A DNA stretch of 25,457 nt from Planctomycetota bacterium (GCA_018828825.1 JAHJUV010000066.1:1-25457); one strand, 5' to 3'; shown: positions 1 through 7,957, counted from the first letter of the stretch. Notes: generated by a model from the letters alone, not told the origin. A program made the numbers and translations.

Positions 1-1
1 G

Positions 2-727
2 GTACCCGGCAAGGCGAACAGTTTTCTCGCGCGTTACGCGACGGATATTTTCGTCCAGTTCAAAAAGACAGGTAATTGTTTCGGTCTGAACAACAGCAAA
101 GTTACGGTAATGGGCTGTCCGCTACGCCAGGCTTTTTTCAATCCTGACAGGATTAAGGCGATTGAATCACTCGGTTTGAATCCGAAGAAGAAAGTTCTTC
201 TCGTCACGGGCGCATCGGGAGGAGCGGCGAACATAAATAATGTCATAGGTTTCCTTCTCGACAGACTGGAGGCCTTTGCCGCCGACTGGCAGATTGTCCA
301 TCTGAGCGGCATTGTTCATTATGACACTGTCCGGACGATTTACAAACGGGCGGAAATAACCCATAAGATTATAGATTATTGCGACGATATGCCGAGCCTG
401 CTTGCCGCGGCGAACCTTGTCGTCGGCAGGGCGGGAGCAATGAGCGTTGCCGAATTTGCCGCGGCCGGGACACCTGCGATATGCCTGCCCTATCCTTATC
501 ATAAGGACGAACATCAAAAGCTGAACGCGCAATTTCTTGTCGAGGCGGGCTGCGGCCGAATAGTCGAAGATTTGTGCGATACCCAGAAGACCGCAACTCT
601 TTTGTGGCCGATTCTTTGTGAACTTATAAGCTCGGATAAAAAACGCAACCGGATGAAAAACTGCTGCGCCGGACTTGCAAAGCCTGATGTAGCGGAGCAG
701 ATTGCCAAAAAATTGCTTGGTTATTGA
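2..727 (+). CDS. murG: MurG, lipid II-forming GlcNAc transferase (5' truncated by window edge)
   Basis: Peripheral membrane glycosyltransferase that adds GlcNAc from UDP-GlcNAc to undecaprenyl-PP-MurNAc-pentapeptide (lipid I), giving lipid II for peptidoglycan. The frame is open from base 2, so the gene starts before the window; about 241 C-terminal residues are present. Seen in order: the end of the N-terminal domain (PGKANSFLARYATDIFV, then VMGCPLR, matching the family's VTGNPVR hinge), the glycine-rich start of the C-terminal domain (LLVTGASGGAANIN), and the UDP-GlcNAc-binding segment VVGRAGAMSVAEFAAAG followed by PYPYHKDEHQKLNA. The ATG at 110 is internal: conserved MurG sequence continues upstream of it. 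The next gene on this strand starts 88 bases downstream. A MurG gene implies a peptidoglycan wall. Family assignment is firm. Confidence 0.95.
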   Translation, partial: VPGKANSFLARYATDIFVQFKKTGNCFGLNNSKVTVMGCPLRQAFFNPDRIKAIESLGLNPKKKVLLVTGASGGAANINNVIGFLLDRLEAFAADWQIVHLSGIVHYDTVRTIYKRAEITHKIIDYCDDMPSLLAAANLVVGRAGAMSVAEFAAAGTPAICLPYPYHKDEHQKLNAQFLVEAGCGRIVEDLCDTQKTATLLWPILCELISSDKKRNRMKNCCAGLAKPDVAEQIAKKLLGY

Positions 728-743
728 TAATTGTTCTTTTTGT

Positions 744-771
744 TTGCAATCGTCAGCGCCGAACATAAAAT
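744..771 (+). promoter_or_regulatory. Candidate sigma70 promoter for the HEAT-repeat gene
   Basis: TTGCAA at 744-749 and TAAAAT at 766-771 are separated by 16 bases, in the 88-base gap after murG. The -10 box matches consensus at 5 of 6 positions and the -35 at 4 of 6. It would give a leader of about 38 bases before the ATG at 816, which has no clear SD. Pattern match only. Confidence 0.4.
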
Positions 772-815
772 ACAGTTAAAGCGTATACCACGAAAAAGAC
801 GAATTAAGACTATAT

Positions 816-3086
816 ATGAACACGATTTACCATAAAAAACCGATAGTCCGAAAAACAGCTTTAGCAATGTTTCTGCTTTTGTGTTTTTCGCCATTGCTTT
901 ACGCGGCTTTTGGCGATCCTCCGGAAGATATCAGCAGTCAGTTGAAAATCAATCGCTGGACGCTTTTCAACTCCACGGATGAACAGATAAGAATAGATAC
1001 AGCGGTTGAACTGCTGAAAAATTCCGATGCCGGGGCAAGACAAATCATACTTGATGCTCTTGCAGCGGGCGACAACACAGCCGCTCAAAGTTCTGCCTGC
1101 AAGGCGATAAGCAGTTTTAGAAACTCGCCGCAGCTTATCCCTGCAAAAAATGATTTTATCGGACCGCTGATGAATATTATCAAGGGTCAAAATACCGAGG
1201 TGGCCAACCTTGCGGCGCAGGCGTCTTTGATTTTTACATACAGAGAAGTTAAGGGCCGGCTTGATAATATAATAAGGGATTCTGATTTGCCCGCCGTGGC
1301 AAAAAGGAACGCGATTTATGCGATTCAGATTCGTCCCGACAAGGAAACTGTTCCGCTGCTTATAGATTTACTCGACAGTGATGACAAGATAATTGCATCA
1401 GCAGCGGCCGATGCGTTGGCAAGATGGCTGCCGGGCATAGACAAACAGCAATGGCAAAAGATGCGGAGAGACATTGAAAGAGGCCGGATAGATATTGTCC
1501 GCCAAAGACTGCTTTCCCAGCAGGACAGGATGCGTCTGCTCAACGAAGAAATTTCAAAATGGCAGAAAAGGTATCTTGTATCGCTTGACAGCATCTACCA
1601 GGCAACGGCCGATGATAGCGCCCGCGCGAAGTTCATCGCCGACAGCCTTGCTTTCGAACAAAGCTTGGTAAGGCTCTGGGCGATTGAAAAGATTAATATG
1701 TGGCAAAAGAGCGGCAAGCCTTTGCCGGTGGAGTCGCTGCAAAAACCGCTTATCTCGCTTGTTTCTGACCCGGAACCTGCGGTCAGGCTCGCAGCGGCAA
1801 AACTGCTTGGGCTACTGACTAATATTAATTCAGCGGATGCCTTGCTTTCTCAGCTCAAGGCGGAGACGAATAACGATGTTAAAACAGAAATACTTGTTGC
1901 GCTGGGGCATGTTTGCAATTTTGCCCTTTCACCCGGCGCCGAAGTGAAAATAAATCCGCAGGTCAGGATTGAAACGCTCCAAATTGCCGCTGAATTTTTC
2001 AAGGATAATAATCCTGTAGTGGCGGCAGAGGTTATACGGAATCTGCTTTTACAAAACGGCCTTGAAGAAGCTCAGGTGAGGCCTTATTTCGAGCTTATAG
2101 CCGCCAATTACAGCAAGGCGTCGGATGTGCAGGCAAGGTCTCGTCTTCTGGATGAGATGGCCGGGTTATGCGGCAATGACAGTTTTTATAAGAATATTGC
2201 CGGCGAAGTATTCAGCGCTATTTTCCTCGGGGCCATAGATGATGCGAGCGACCAAATCGCATCGCCTGGGGTTACAGGTCTTATGAGAATTGACCAGGCC
2301 GGAACTTTTGGGATACTCAAGCAAAAAGGTTTTACAAGTCATTCGAGCGGCAAGATACGCGACGAGCTTATCTCGGCGGCCGCCCAGATAGGCACGCAGC
2401 AGGACCTCGAATGGCTCGGCGCCCTGACTATGAATGCTGAGTCAGAGCAGGAACGTCAGCGTGCAGCGGATGCAATGATGAATATTTTTCAATATTGCGA
2501 AACGCAAGTTCTGTTTTCGTGGGCGCAGCAGCTATCCAGCCAGGCCAAATCCAAAAATGACGAATTCCTCCTCACAAGAACCAGGGCGTTATTGGAAACC
2601 GCTGAAAAGAAAGCCGAGGCCGAGCAGGATGCCAATACGCTGACTTCTCTGCGGCGTATGCTTGCCGAGCATTATGCCGAGTCGTCTTTATACGGACTGG
2701 CGGCTAAATATTACGGAATGCTTCTGCAGACCGCGGCAGACCCTAACGATAGACAGCGATTGACTTCCAGGCTGCTCGACGTAAACCTGCGTTCAGGCCA
2801 GACCGAATCCGTAAAACAGCTTTTATCCAATGTTCTGCTGTCGTCGGATATCGGGTCGAACGCTGGAGTTTCAAGGGTTTTGAATAGTTATTTTTTGCAG
2901 AATCAGAATCCTCAAACAACGAAACAGATGTTTTTGGCTGTTGCTGCCATAAAATTACCGACGGACAGTCCCCGTCCGCTATGGTCCAAACAGATTGAAA
3001 GCTGGCGAAAGCTTTTGCAAATAGATTCTATGACTCCTGCAGGTCCGAATACCCCGGCCGGACCCAATAAAATTTTCACTCCGTAA
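816..3086 (+). CDS. Secreted HEAT-repeat protein with TPR-like C-terminal region
   Basis: Protein of 756 residues and unknown specific function. After a basic start, residues about 12-31 form a hydrophobic export signal (LAMFLLLCFSPLLYA), so the mature protein is probably periplasmic or anchored by this segment. The body is a long alpha-solenoid: short helical pairs of HEAT/PBS-lyase type are visible at about residues 165-205 (ETVPLLIDLLDSDDKIIASAAADAL) and 310-350 (LISLVSDPEPAVRLAAAKLLG). Residues about 610-690 (LAEHYAESSLYGLAAKYYGMLL) look more like TPR helices. The C-terminus carries a small Pro/Gly repeat (PAGPNTPAGPN). No catalytic motif is visible; such solenoids usually serve as protein-binding scaffolds. 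The HAD phosphatase gene follows after 14 bases and is probably co-transcribed. The start is the first ATG giving a complete signal peptide. Confidence 0.8.
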   Translation: MNTIYHKKPIVRKTALAMFLLLCFSPLLYAAFGDPPEDISSQLKINRWTLFNSTDEQIRIDTAVELLKNSDAGARQIILDALAAGDNTAAQSSACKAISSFRNSPQLIPAKNDFIGPLMNIIKGQNTEVANLAAQASLIFTYREVKGRLDNIIRDSDLPAVAKRNAIYAIQIRPDKETVPLLIDLLDSDDKIIASAAADALARWLPGIDKQQWQKMRRDIERGRIDIVRQRLLSQQDRMRLLNEEISKWQKRYLVSLDSIYQATADDSARAKFIADSLAFEQSLVRLWAIEKINMWQKSGKPLPVESLQKPLISLVSDPEPAVRLAAAKLLGLLTNINSADALLSQLKAETNNDVKTEILVALGHVCNFALSPGAEVKINPQVRIETLQIAAEFFKDNNPVVAAEVIRNLLLQNGLEEAQVRPYFELIAANYSKASDVQARSRLLDEMAGLCGNDSFYKNIAGEVFSAIFLGAIDDASDQIASPGVTGLMRIDQAGTFGILKQKGFTSHSSGKIRDELISAAAQIGTQQDLEWLGALTMNAESEQERQRAADAMMNIFQYCETQVLFSWAQQLSSQAKSKNDEFLLTRTRALLETAEKKAEAEQDANTLTSLRRMLAEHYAESSLYGLAAKYYGMLLQTAADPNDRQRLTSRLLDVNLRSGQTESVKQLLSNVLLSSDIGSNAGVSRVLNSYFLQNQNPQTTKQMFLAVAAIKLPTDSPRPLWSKQIESWRKLLQIDSMTPAGPNTPAGPNKIFTP

Positions 3087-3100
3087 AAATACCCATCTCA

Positions 3101-3742
3101 ATGAATCTCAACTCTACAAAATACAAACATATTATCTGGGACTGGAACGGTACGCTGCTGGACGATGCATGGCTTTGCGTTGAGATTCTCAATGATATGC
3201 TGACTCGCCGAAAAATGAAGACAGTTACGCTGTCGCAATATCAGGCAGACTTCAATTTTCCGGTAATTAATTATTATGTAAGGCTTGGTTTCGATTTCGA
3301 AAAAGAATCTTTCGACGATATTGCCCGTGAGTATATCGCAGCCTACGAATCGCAGCGATTGCGGTGCCGTTTGCGTACCGGAGCTGTCGATATTATAAAA
3401 TTGTTAAAGGCCAAAGGTGTTTTGCAATCGGTTCTTTCCGCTTCGCAGCGAGCATCTTTGGTTGAGGCCCTCAAGCTGTTCGGACTAACGGATTTTTTTG
3501 AAAATGTCGCAGGCCTTGATGATTATTATGCCCACAGTAAAATGGACATCGGTAAAAATCTTATGAAAAATCTTTCAGCCGGACAAAAAGAGGTTCTTTT
3601 GATAGGCGATACAATACACGATTATGAAGTTGCCTGCGAATTAGGGGCAGATTGTCTGCTTGCCCCGGCCGGTCATCAGTCAAAAGAAAGGCTTCTCGCC
3701 TGCGGCGCAAAAGTCTGCGACAACCTCGATGAGGTTTTTTAG
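3101..3742 (+). CDS. HAD-superfamily phosphatase, phosphoglycolate phosphatase-like
   Basis: Cytoplasmic HAD hydrolase of 213 residues. Motif I is IIWDWNGTLLDD, with the nucleophile Asp14; the residue two positions on, normally the general acid/base Asp, is Asn16. Motif II is the Ser in VLSASQ, motif III Lys is in HSKMDIGK, and motif IV is LIGDTIHDYEVA. The segment between motifs I and II is an alpha-helical cap of the Gph (C1) type. The substrate cannot be read from the sequence; small phosphate esters such as phosphoglycolate are typical for this branch. It lies 14 bases after the HEAT-repeat gene and its stop codon overlaps, tail to tail, the stop of the metallo-beta-lactamase gene on the other strand (shared bases 3739-3742). 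The Asn variant may alter activity but occurs in other HAD proteins as far as I recall. Confidence 0.85.
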   Translation: MNLNSTKYKHIIWDWNGTLLDDAWLCVEILNDMLTRRKMKTVTLSQYQADFNFPVINYYVRLGFDFEKESFDDIAREYIAAYESQRLRCRLRTGAVDIIKLLKAKGVLQSVLSASQRASLVEALKLFGLTDFFENVAGLDDYYAHSKMDIGKNLMKNLSAGQKEVLLIGDTIHDYEVACELGADCLLAPAGHQSKERLLACGAKVCDNLDEVF

Positions 3743-4383
3743 GTTAAATAGGAGTTGTACAATTTTTCCTGCCCGATTGTTGTGGCCGGTCCGTGCCCAG
3801 GCAGCACTTTCGTATCTTCCGGCAGAATAAGCAGTTTATTTTTGATGCCTTCGACAAGCTGTTTTAGAGATTTTCGCTCGTCATATCCGGAAAAGTCCGT
3901 TCTTCCGACTGACCCTGCAAATAGCGTGTCGCCGCTGAAGAGAATTTTTTCGTCGCTGTTATAGAGACAAATCCCGCCGGGGGTATGGCCGGGCGTGTGA
4001 ATAATGGTAAATTTCAAACCTGCAAATTCTATCGGTCCTTCGTTTTCAAAAATTATGTCCGCCGGTGAACTTTCTATTTTCTCTCCCAGAAAACTGGAAA
4101 AATTACTTACGGAATCTGTGAGCATCCTCGAATCGGCCTTGTGAATGCAAACCTTGATTTTATCGAAATTTTCCCGCAGCGGCGAAACCCCCGCGATATG
4201 GTCGCCGTGTCCGTGTGTGAGAATCAGTGCTTGGGGGTCGAGATTTTTGTTCTTTAGAAAGTCTATCAAAGGCTCAGCGTTTAAGCCTGTATCGATTATG
4301 ATGCAGTTTGTCGTTTTTTCATCTTTGCGGACTATGTAACAGTTGTTTTCATAAGCTCCCAAAACCAACCGGTCAATCTGCAT
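3739..4383 (-). CDS. Metallo-beta-lactamase-fold hydrolase, glyoxalase II-like
   Basis: Soluble enzyme of 214 residues from the short single-domain, glyoxalase II-like branch of the MBL superfamily (YcbL type). The metal site is intact: H57-x-H59-x-D61-H62 in LTHGHGDH, a further His in HTPGHTPGG, the bridging Asp in FSGDTLFAGSVGRTDF, and a last His in LPGHGPATTIG. These bind two metal ions, usually zinc. Likely activity is thioester (S-lactoylglutathione-like) hydrolysis, but the substrate is not determined by sequence. The ATG at 4383 has a strong SD (AAGGAG, 6 bases upstream), itself buried in a hairpin (4390-4406), and a near-consensus promoter lies just beyond. Its end overlaps the HAD gene's stop on the other strand by four bases. 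Confidence 0.88.
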   Translation of the reverse strand: MQIDRLVLGAYENNCYIVRKDEKTTNCIIIDTGLNAEPLIDFLKNKNLDPQALILTHGHGDHIAGVSPLRENFDKIKVCIHKADSRMLTDSVSNFSSFLGEKIESSPADIIFENEGPIEFAGLKFTIIHTPGHTPGGICLYNSDEKILFSGDTLFAGSVGRTDFSGYDERKSLKQLVEGIKNKLLILPEDTKVLPGHGPATTIGQEKLYNSYLT

Positions 4384-4389
4384 TTATAA

Positions 4390-4406
4390 CTCCTTATTTT
4401 AAGGAG
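4390..4406 (-). promoter_or_regulatory. 5' hairpin that sequesters the SD of the MBL-fold gene
   Basis: A perfect 7-bp inverted repeat with a 3-base loop. On the transcribed strand it reads CTCCTTA AAA TAAGGAG, so the AAGGAG ribosome-binding sequence is paired with an upstream complement. From the promoter at 4411-4438, the transcript should begin at about 4403-4405, inside or just before the 5' arm. The hairpin would then form the very 5' end of the mRNA. A regulatory role is inferred. Confidence 0.5.
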
Positions 4407-4410
4407 AGAA

Positions 4411-4438
4411 ACTATATCAGGATAAAAGATTTTGTCAA
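4411..4438 (-). promoter_or_regulatory. Sigma70-type promoter for the MBL-fold gene
   Basis: On the minus strand, TTGACA (complement of 4433-4438) is followed after 16 bases by TATAGT (complement of 4411-4416). The -35 is a perfect match and the -10 matches at 5 of 6 positions. The predicted leader is about 20 bases and ends at the ATG at 4383. Confidence 0.65.
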
Positions 4439-4627
4439 ATCCAATGGATGAATTTACGTTCTGTTTAAATGGTTTTTATCAGACCTGTAGCAATTAAAAG
4501 TTTAGTCCGGTAATTTTTCTTTAAAACCCTGAAATCCGGCTTTAGTAGGGGCGTTTTTTTGACGAATTGACTTTTAGAAGTTTTTGCGCGAAGTACTATT
4601 TTAGGTTCAGATTTGAAGGAACGACTA

Positions 4628-5590
4628 ATGGCTGATATTTCTCGCCAGCGTCTTGCACACGACCTTTTCAGAAGGTATGAAGGCAACCCGATACTCGAGG
4701 CTAATGACTGGCCATATCCTGTCAATTCTGTTTTTAACCCGGCAGCGATAAAACTGCCTGACTGCACATTGCTGCTCGCCCGTGTTGAAGATATGCGGGG
4801 ATTTTCTCACCTGACTTTGTGCAAGAGCAAAGACGGACTTACGAACTGGCACATTGACGATGCGCCTACTATGGTAGCCGACCACGACTCACGCGAGGAG
4901 CGATGGGGTCTGGAGGACCCGCGAATTGTCTGGCTTGAGGAGCAGGGTCATTTCGGAATAACCTACGTATCGTTTAGTGAAGGCGGTCCTCTGGTTTCGC
5001 TTGCGATTACGAAAAATTTTCATACGTTTGCAAGAATGGGTCCAATGTTGCCGCCGGAGGACAAAGACGCCTGTCTCTTCCCTCGCAGGTTCAACGGCCG
5101 ATTCGCTCTCATTCATCGCCCGATAGTCCAGGGTCAAGCGCACATCTGGCTTAGTATGTCGCCTGATTTAAAGCATTGGGGCGACCACAGGGTTTTGCTG
5201 AGAACTCGTCATGCTTTCTGGGACGGACGGCGTATAGGTCTTGCCTGTCAGCCGATTGAGATTCCCGAAGGCTGGCTGATTTTCTATCATGGCGTAAGGG
5301 CTACTACCGCGGGACAAATATACCGCATCGGCTTAGCCCTGCTGGACCTCGAACAGCCGTGGAAGGTTCTGCGGAGAAGCGAGGAATGGATTCTCGGTCC
5401 GCGAGCCTCTTACGAGAGAATCGGCGATGTAAGCGATGTTGTTTTTGTTAGCGGCGCGACGGTTCATGAGGAAAACAACCGACTGTATCTTTACTATGGC
5501 GCAGCGGACGACAAAATCGCAGTGGCAATGGCAAATATAGATGCGATTCGCGACTATATAATGATGTGCCCTGAAGTGAACGAGGGCTGA
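4628..5590 (+). CDS. GH130 family beta-mannosyl phosphorylase/hydrolase
   Basis: Five-bladed beta-propeller carbohydrate enzyme of 320 residues. GH130 members phosphorolyse (or, in some subfamilies, hydrolyse) beta-mannosides such as Man-GlcNAc or Man-Glc, working on sugars already taken into the cell. Recognisable family segments in order: GNPIL near the N-terminus, VFNPAAIKL, HLTLCKSKDG, WGLEDPRIV, KDACLFPRR, ALIHRPIV, RIGLACQP, a Tyr-Glu segment with DVVFVSGA, and LYYGAADDKIAVAMA. The basic and His residues in KDACLFPRR and HRP are those expected to hold phosphate, which favours a phosphorylase, though the subfamily cannot be fixed by eye. No signal peptide is seen. The ATG at 4628 is chosen because GAAGGA lies 7 bases upstream; an in-frame TTG at 4613 is less likely. 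It is divergent from the MBL gene and ends 14 bases before the convergent LolA-like gene. Confidence 0.88.
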   Translation: MADISRQRLAHDLFRRYEGNPILEANDWPYPVNSVFNPAAIKLPDCTLLLARVEDMRGFSHLTLCKSKDGLTNWHIDDAPTMVADHDSREERWGLEDPRIVWLEEQGHFGITYVSFSEGGPLVSLAITKNFHTFARMGPMLPPEDKDACLFPRRFNGRFALIHRPIVQGQAHIWLSMSPDLKHWGDHRVLLRTRHAFWDGRRIGLACQPIEIPEGWLIFYHGVRATTAGQIYRIGLALLDLEQPWKVLRRSEEWILGPRASYERIGDVSDVVFVSGATVHEENNRLYLYYGAADDKIAVAMANIDAIRDYIMMCPEVNEG

Positions 5591-5604
5591 TAAAACATTC
5601 AGCG

Positions 5605-6312
5605 TTATTTTTGCGTCTGCGCAAAATCAGCAGGTATAACCACATCGAATACAGTTCTTTTGATAACCTTCGAAGTGTCAATTCGAGATAATCTTATTGT
5701 TATCTTCTCATCTTCGCAGGTAGTCGCTGAAAAATCGAACGGAAGATTATTGTCAGGATTGATTTTTATTTCGACCTGTTTGTATGTTTTGAAAAATTTT
5801 GAGTTTTCTTTCGGCCTCAGGAATAACGTGTTTTGCACGGCGGTTATATCAAATTGCTCAGTCATTTCATTATGCTTTGCCATGCCGATAATGGGAAAGT
5901 AGTCCTGCACAAGCTCGAAAGGCTCGATGGGGTTTTCTTCGGCGAGCCGGTCCGTCGCCGCGGATTTGGTCTGGTAATCGATTTTTGTCAGCTTCATCCC
6001 GTCAAAGATATAATCTTCCCTGTAATTCTGCTGTTTGGACTGGTCCTGTTTTATGGTCAGGAAATTTATCCTTAGTGCGGAAAACTTTGCGTCTTTAACA
6101 TAAAAAATCCTGCCGGTTCTTACCGTTTGCGTATCGAATAAAGGCTGAGTATGCGTATATTCGATTTTAGCGGAAAGGTTTTTAAGATTATTTGCCGCCC
6201 TGTTCAATTTTTCTATGATATTTTTGACTTGTTCCTGACTGTTGGGTTCGCCAGCCAGACTAATATTCCAGAATATAAGTAAAACAATAAGTATTACAAT
6301 TTGCTTTTTCAT
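5605..6312 (-). CDS. Exported LolA-like lipoprotein-carrier domain protein
   Basis: Protein of 235 residues with a clear Sec signal peptide: basic MKK, hydrophobic IVILIVLLIFWNI, then SLA before Gly, a good signal peptidase I site. The mature part has the layout of LolA-type proteins: an amphipathic N-terminal helix (VKNIIEKLNRAANNLKNLSA), then repeated beta-strands (GRIFYVKD.., DYIFDGMKLTKID, VEIKINPDNNLPFDFSA), ending in FDVVIPADF. LolA proteins carry lipoproteins across the periplasm. The weak similarity supports the fold rather than that exact job; LolA-like domains are common in planctomycetes with unknown cargo. It is the last gene of a minus-strand operon with the HAD and LysR genes. 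The ATG follows the HAD stop by 6 bases, has no SD, and abuts a heptanucleotide repeat. Confidence 0.68.
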   Translation of the reverse strand: MKKQIVILIVLLIFWNISLAGEPNSQEQVKNIIEKLNRAANNLKNLSAKIEYTHTQPLFDTQTVRTGRIFYVKDAKFSALRINFLTIKQDQSKQQNYREDYIFDGMKLTKIDYQTKSAATDRLAEENPIEPFELVQDYFPIIGMAKHNEMTEQFDITAVQNTLFLRPKENSKFFKTYKQVEIKINPDNNLPFDFSATTCEDEKITIRLSRIDTSKVIKRTVFDVVIPADFAQTQK

Positions 6313-6347
6313 TTCTGTCTATTGTATTCTATGTTCTGTATTCTGTA
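6313..6347. repeat. Degenerate TTCTGTA heptanucleotide tandem repeat
   Basis: Five consecutive 7-base units on the plus strand: TTCTGTC, TATTGTA, TTCTATG, TTCTGTA, TTCTGTA. The tract fills the junction between the HAD and LolA-like genes and supplies the last codons and stop of the HAD gene (residues NTEHRIQ). Confidence 0.75.
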
Positions 6348-6927
6348 TTCTTTTTATTATATCTATTATTTGAGTCAAACTGTCAACTGTGTAATCTGCA
6401 AAACTGGAGAACTGCTCCGATTTTTCCGAGTTTTTCATCAAAACCGCGATGACCCCGGCCGATTTTGCACTTTGCAGGTCAAACAGGTAGTCCCCAACGA
6501 CTATAGCCTCCTGAGGCTGGACATTGAAATGCCTGCATAGCATTTTTACTCCGAACGGGTCCGGCTTTACCGGCCCATCGTGACGATCGACTACCGCATC
6601 GAATTCGATATTATGTTTTTTTGCTACCGCTGATGTGTTCGAGTGGGTATTGCGTGTCAGAACGCCGATGTGTATTTTCTGACTTCTTAGCCATCGAAGG
6701 GTTTCAGCCGCCCCTTTATTCAGGGCAGAATGTTCTATGGCAAGCTGCTCGTGTTTGTACAGAATATCCTCGGCTCTTTTTCTTTTGGCCGGGGTCATTT
6801 TCTCCATTACTTCAAGCAGAGGTCCGGCGTCCGGCGGCAGTCCTATTTCAACGCGGATTTTATCGAAATCCAGATATGGTTCCGTTATCGTACCGTCAAG
6901 GTCAAATATTACCGCTTTGATTTTCAT
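6319..6927 (-). CDS. HAD-superfamily phosphatase with canonical motifs
   Basis: Cytoplasmic HAD hydrolase of 202 residues. All four motifs are present: I, VIFDLDGTITEP with Asp9 and Asp11; II, the Thr in GVLTRN; III, the Lys in GPVKPDPFG; IV, VVGDYLFDLQSA. A helical cap (C1 type) sits between motifs I and II. The KPDPFG/GDYLFD pattern is typical of phosphoglycolate phosphatase-like or beta-phosphoglucomutase-like members; the substrate is not assignable. The start is 3 bases after the LysR stop, so the two are almost certainly co-transcribed, with LolA following 6 bases later. The C-terminal 7-9 residues come from a heptanucleotide repeat and are unlikely to be part of the conserved fold. Confidence 0.88.
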   Translation of the reverse strand: MKIKAVIFDLDGTITEPYLDFDKIRVEIGLPPDAGPLLEVMEKMTPAKRKRAEDILYKHEQLAIEHSALNKGAAETLRWLRSQKIHIGVLTRNTHSNTSAVAKKHNIEFDAVVDRHDGPVKPDPFGVKMLCRHFNVQPQEAIVVGDYLFDLQSAKSAGVIAVLMKNSEKSEQFSSFADYTVDSLTQIIDIIKRIQNTEHRIQ

Positions 6928-6930
6928 AGG

Positions 6931-7818
6931 CTATTTAACGTTTTTGTTGCGAAGAATCTCGACAAACGCCCTTAGGTTATCGTTCATCGCACGGTTTTTT
7001 CTGATTATTACAGCGGTCGGTCTTGTGAATTTTTCATTTGAAAACGACATCGCCTTTAATGTTTTGTTCGCCAGCTCATTTTTTATAGTTGTTTCCGGCA
7101 TTATACTGATGCCGGTATTTATTTCCACTACTCGTTTTATCGTTTCGACATTGTCGAATTCCATTATTGGTTTTACCGCTATATTATAGTTCAGCAGAAG
7201 CTGGTCTATCCAGTTTCTTGTCGGTACGTTTTGTGCGAAGGCGATAAAAGGCTGATATTGTATCATAGAAACATCGATACTTGTTTTTTTGGCAAACGGA
7301 TGATGAGGACTGCACACCAATACCAACGGCTCGGAAACAAAATCAAAAACCTGTATGTCGGGATGATTTCTCGGCACGGCAACCAGTCCGACGTCGATTT
7401 TGCCCAGCAGCAGCCGATTGTAAATTTCAGCAGCGCTGAGGTATTCGATATCAAGATGTACTTGTGGATATAGTTTCATGAATTTTTTTACGTAACTTTG
7501 AAGACTGTGCATACCTATGCTGTAAATAGCGGCCACGCTGATTTTGCTTTTGGTCGAATTTTTCAGATAATTAAGACTACTCTGGAAATTCTCGTACCGG
7601 CTCAATACGTCTTTGCAGGTGTTATAGAACAGCTCTCCTGCAGAGGTCAGACCGAACGATTTTCTGCTGCGGTCGATTAAAGGCGTATTGAATGATTTTT
7701 CAAGCTGGGACAATTGCTGCGAAACCGCCGACTGGCTTATCATATTTTTCTCCGCAGAGCGGGAAAAACTCTTCATCTCAGCTAAATCACAAAAAATCTG
7801 TAATGTTTCAATCTGCAT
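6931..7818 (-). CDS. LysR-family transcriptional regulator
   Basis: Protein of 295 residues, the standard LysR length. Residues 1-60 are the winged helix-turn-helix: MQIETLQIFCDLAEMKSFSR, then AEKNMISQSAVSQQLSQLEK as the recognition region, then LIDRSRKSFGLTSAGELF. A linker helix follows, then the effector-binding domain from about residue 92 (KISVAAIYSIGMHSLQSYV), organised like CysB/CbbR-type periplasmic-binding folds. It is transcribed divergently from gdhA across about 210 bases that contain T-N11-A palindromes, the classic arrangement for a LysR regulator controlling its neighbour and itself. Control of gdhA is therefore likely but inferred; the effector is unknown. It leads the operon with the HAD and LolA-like genes. 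Confidence 0.93.
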   Translation of the reverse strand: MQIETLQIFCDLAEMKSFSRSAEKNMISQSAVSQQLSQLEKSFNTPLIDRSRKSFGLTSAGELFYNTCKDVLSRYENFQSSLNYLKNSTKSKISVAAIYSIGMHSLQSYVKKFMKLYPQVHLDIEYLSAAEIYNRLLLGKIDVGLVAVPRNHPDIQVFDFVSEPLVLVCSPHHPFAKKTSIDVSMIQYQPFIAFAQNVPTRNWIDQLLLNYNIAVKPIMEFDNVETIKRVVEINTGISIMPETTIKNELANKTLKAMSFSNEKFTRPTAVIIRKNRAMNDNLRAFVEILRNKNVK

Positions 7819-7862
7819 ACAAAACAGCTTTCAATCCGGTCATTGCTAATAAATTGACCATT

Positions 7863-7877
7863 ATAAGTAAAACTTAT
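7863..7877. promoter_or_regulatory. Candidate LysR-type operator (T-N11-A palindrome)
   Basis: ATAAGTAAAACTTAT is a perfect 6+3+6 inverted repeat containing the T-N11-A core of LysR-family sites. It lies 45 bases upstream of the lysR start and about 150 bases upstream of the gdhA start, as expected of the primary recognition site in a divergent LysR intergenic region. Confidence 0.45.
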
Positions 7878-7942
7878 CAAAGTTATTAAGATTTAAAATT
7901 TGATTTCTACCTTTTTTTAGCTTAATTTCGATATAAACACAG

Positions 7943-7957
7943 TTATTACAGAAATAA
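7943..7957. promoter_or_regulatory. Possible second LysR-type half-palindrome near the gdhA promoter
   Basis: TTATTACAGAAATAA is a 5+5+5 inverted repeat that also fits T-N11-A. It overlaps the candidate gdhA -35 box and could be an activation site. It is 80 bases centre to centre from the first palindrome, longer than usual, and the region is AT-rich, so chance is possible. Confidence 0.28.

Noticed and set aside
1..6. GGTACC at the very first bases, a KpnI-type site
   Set aside because: A six-base site at a window edge could be a cloning junction, but coding sequence of MurG runs straight through it, so nothing suggests vector sequence.
4559..4599. TTGACG and TTGACT boxes upstream of the GH130 gene as -35 elements with TACTAT as -10
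   Set aside because: Spacers are 21 bases or more, too long for a sigma70 promoter; the GH130 promoter is left unassigned.
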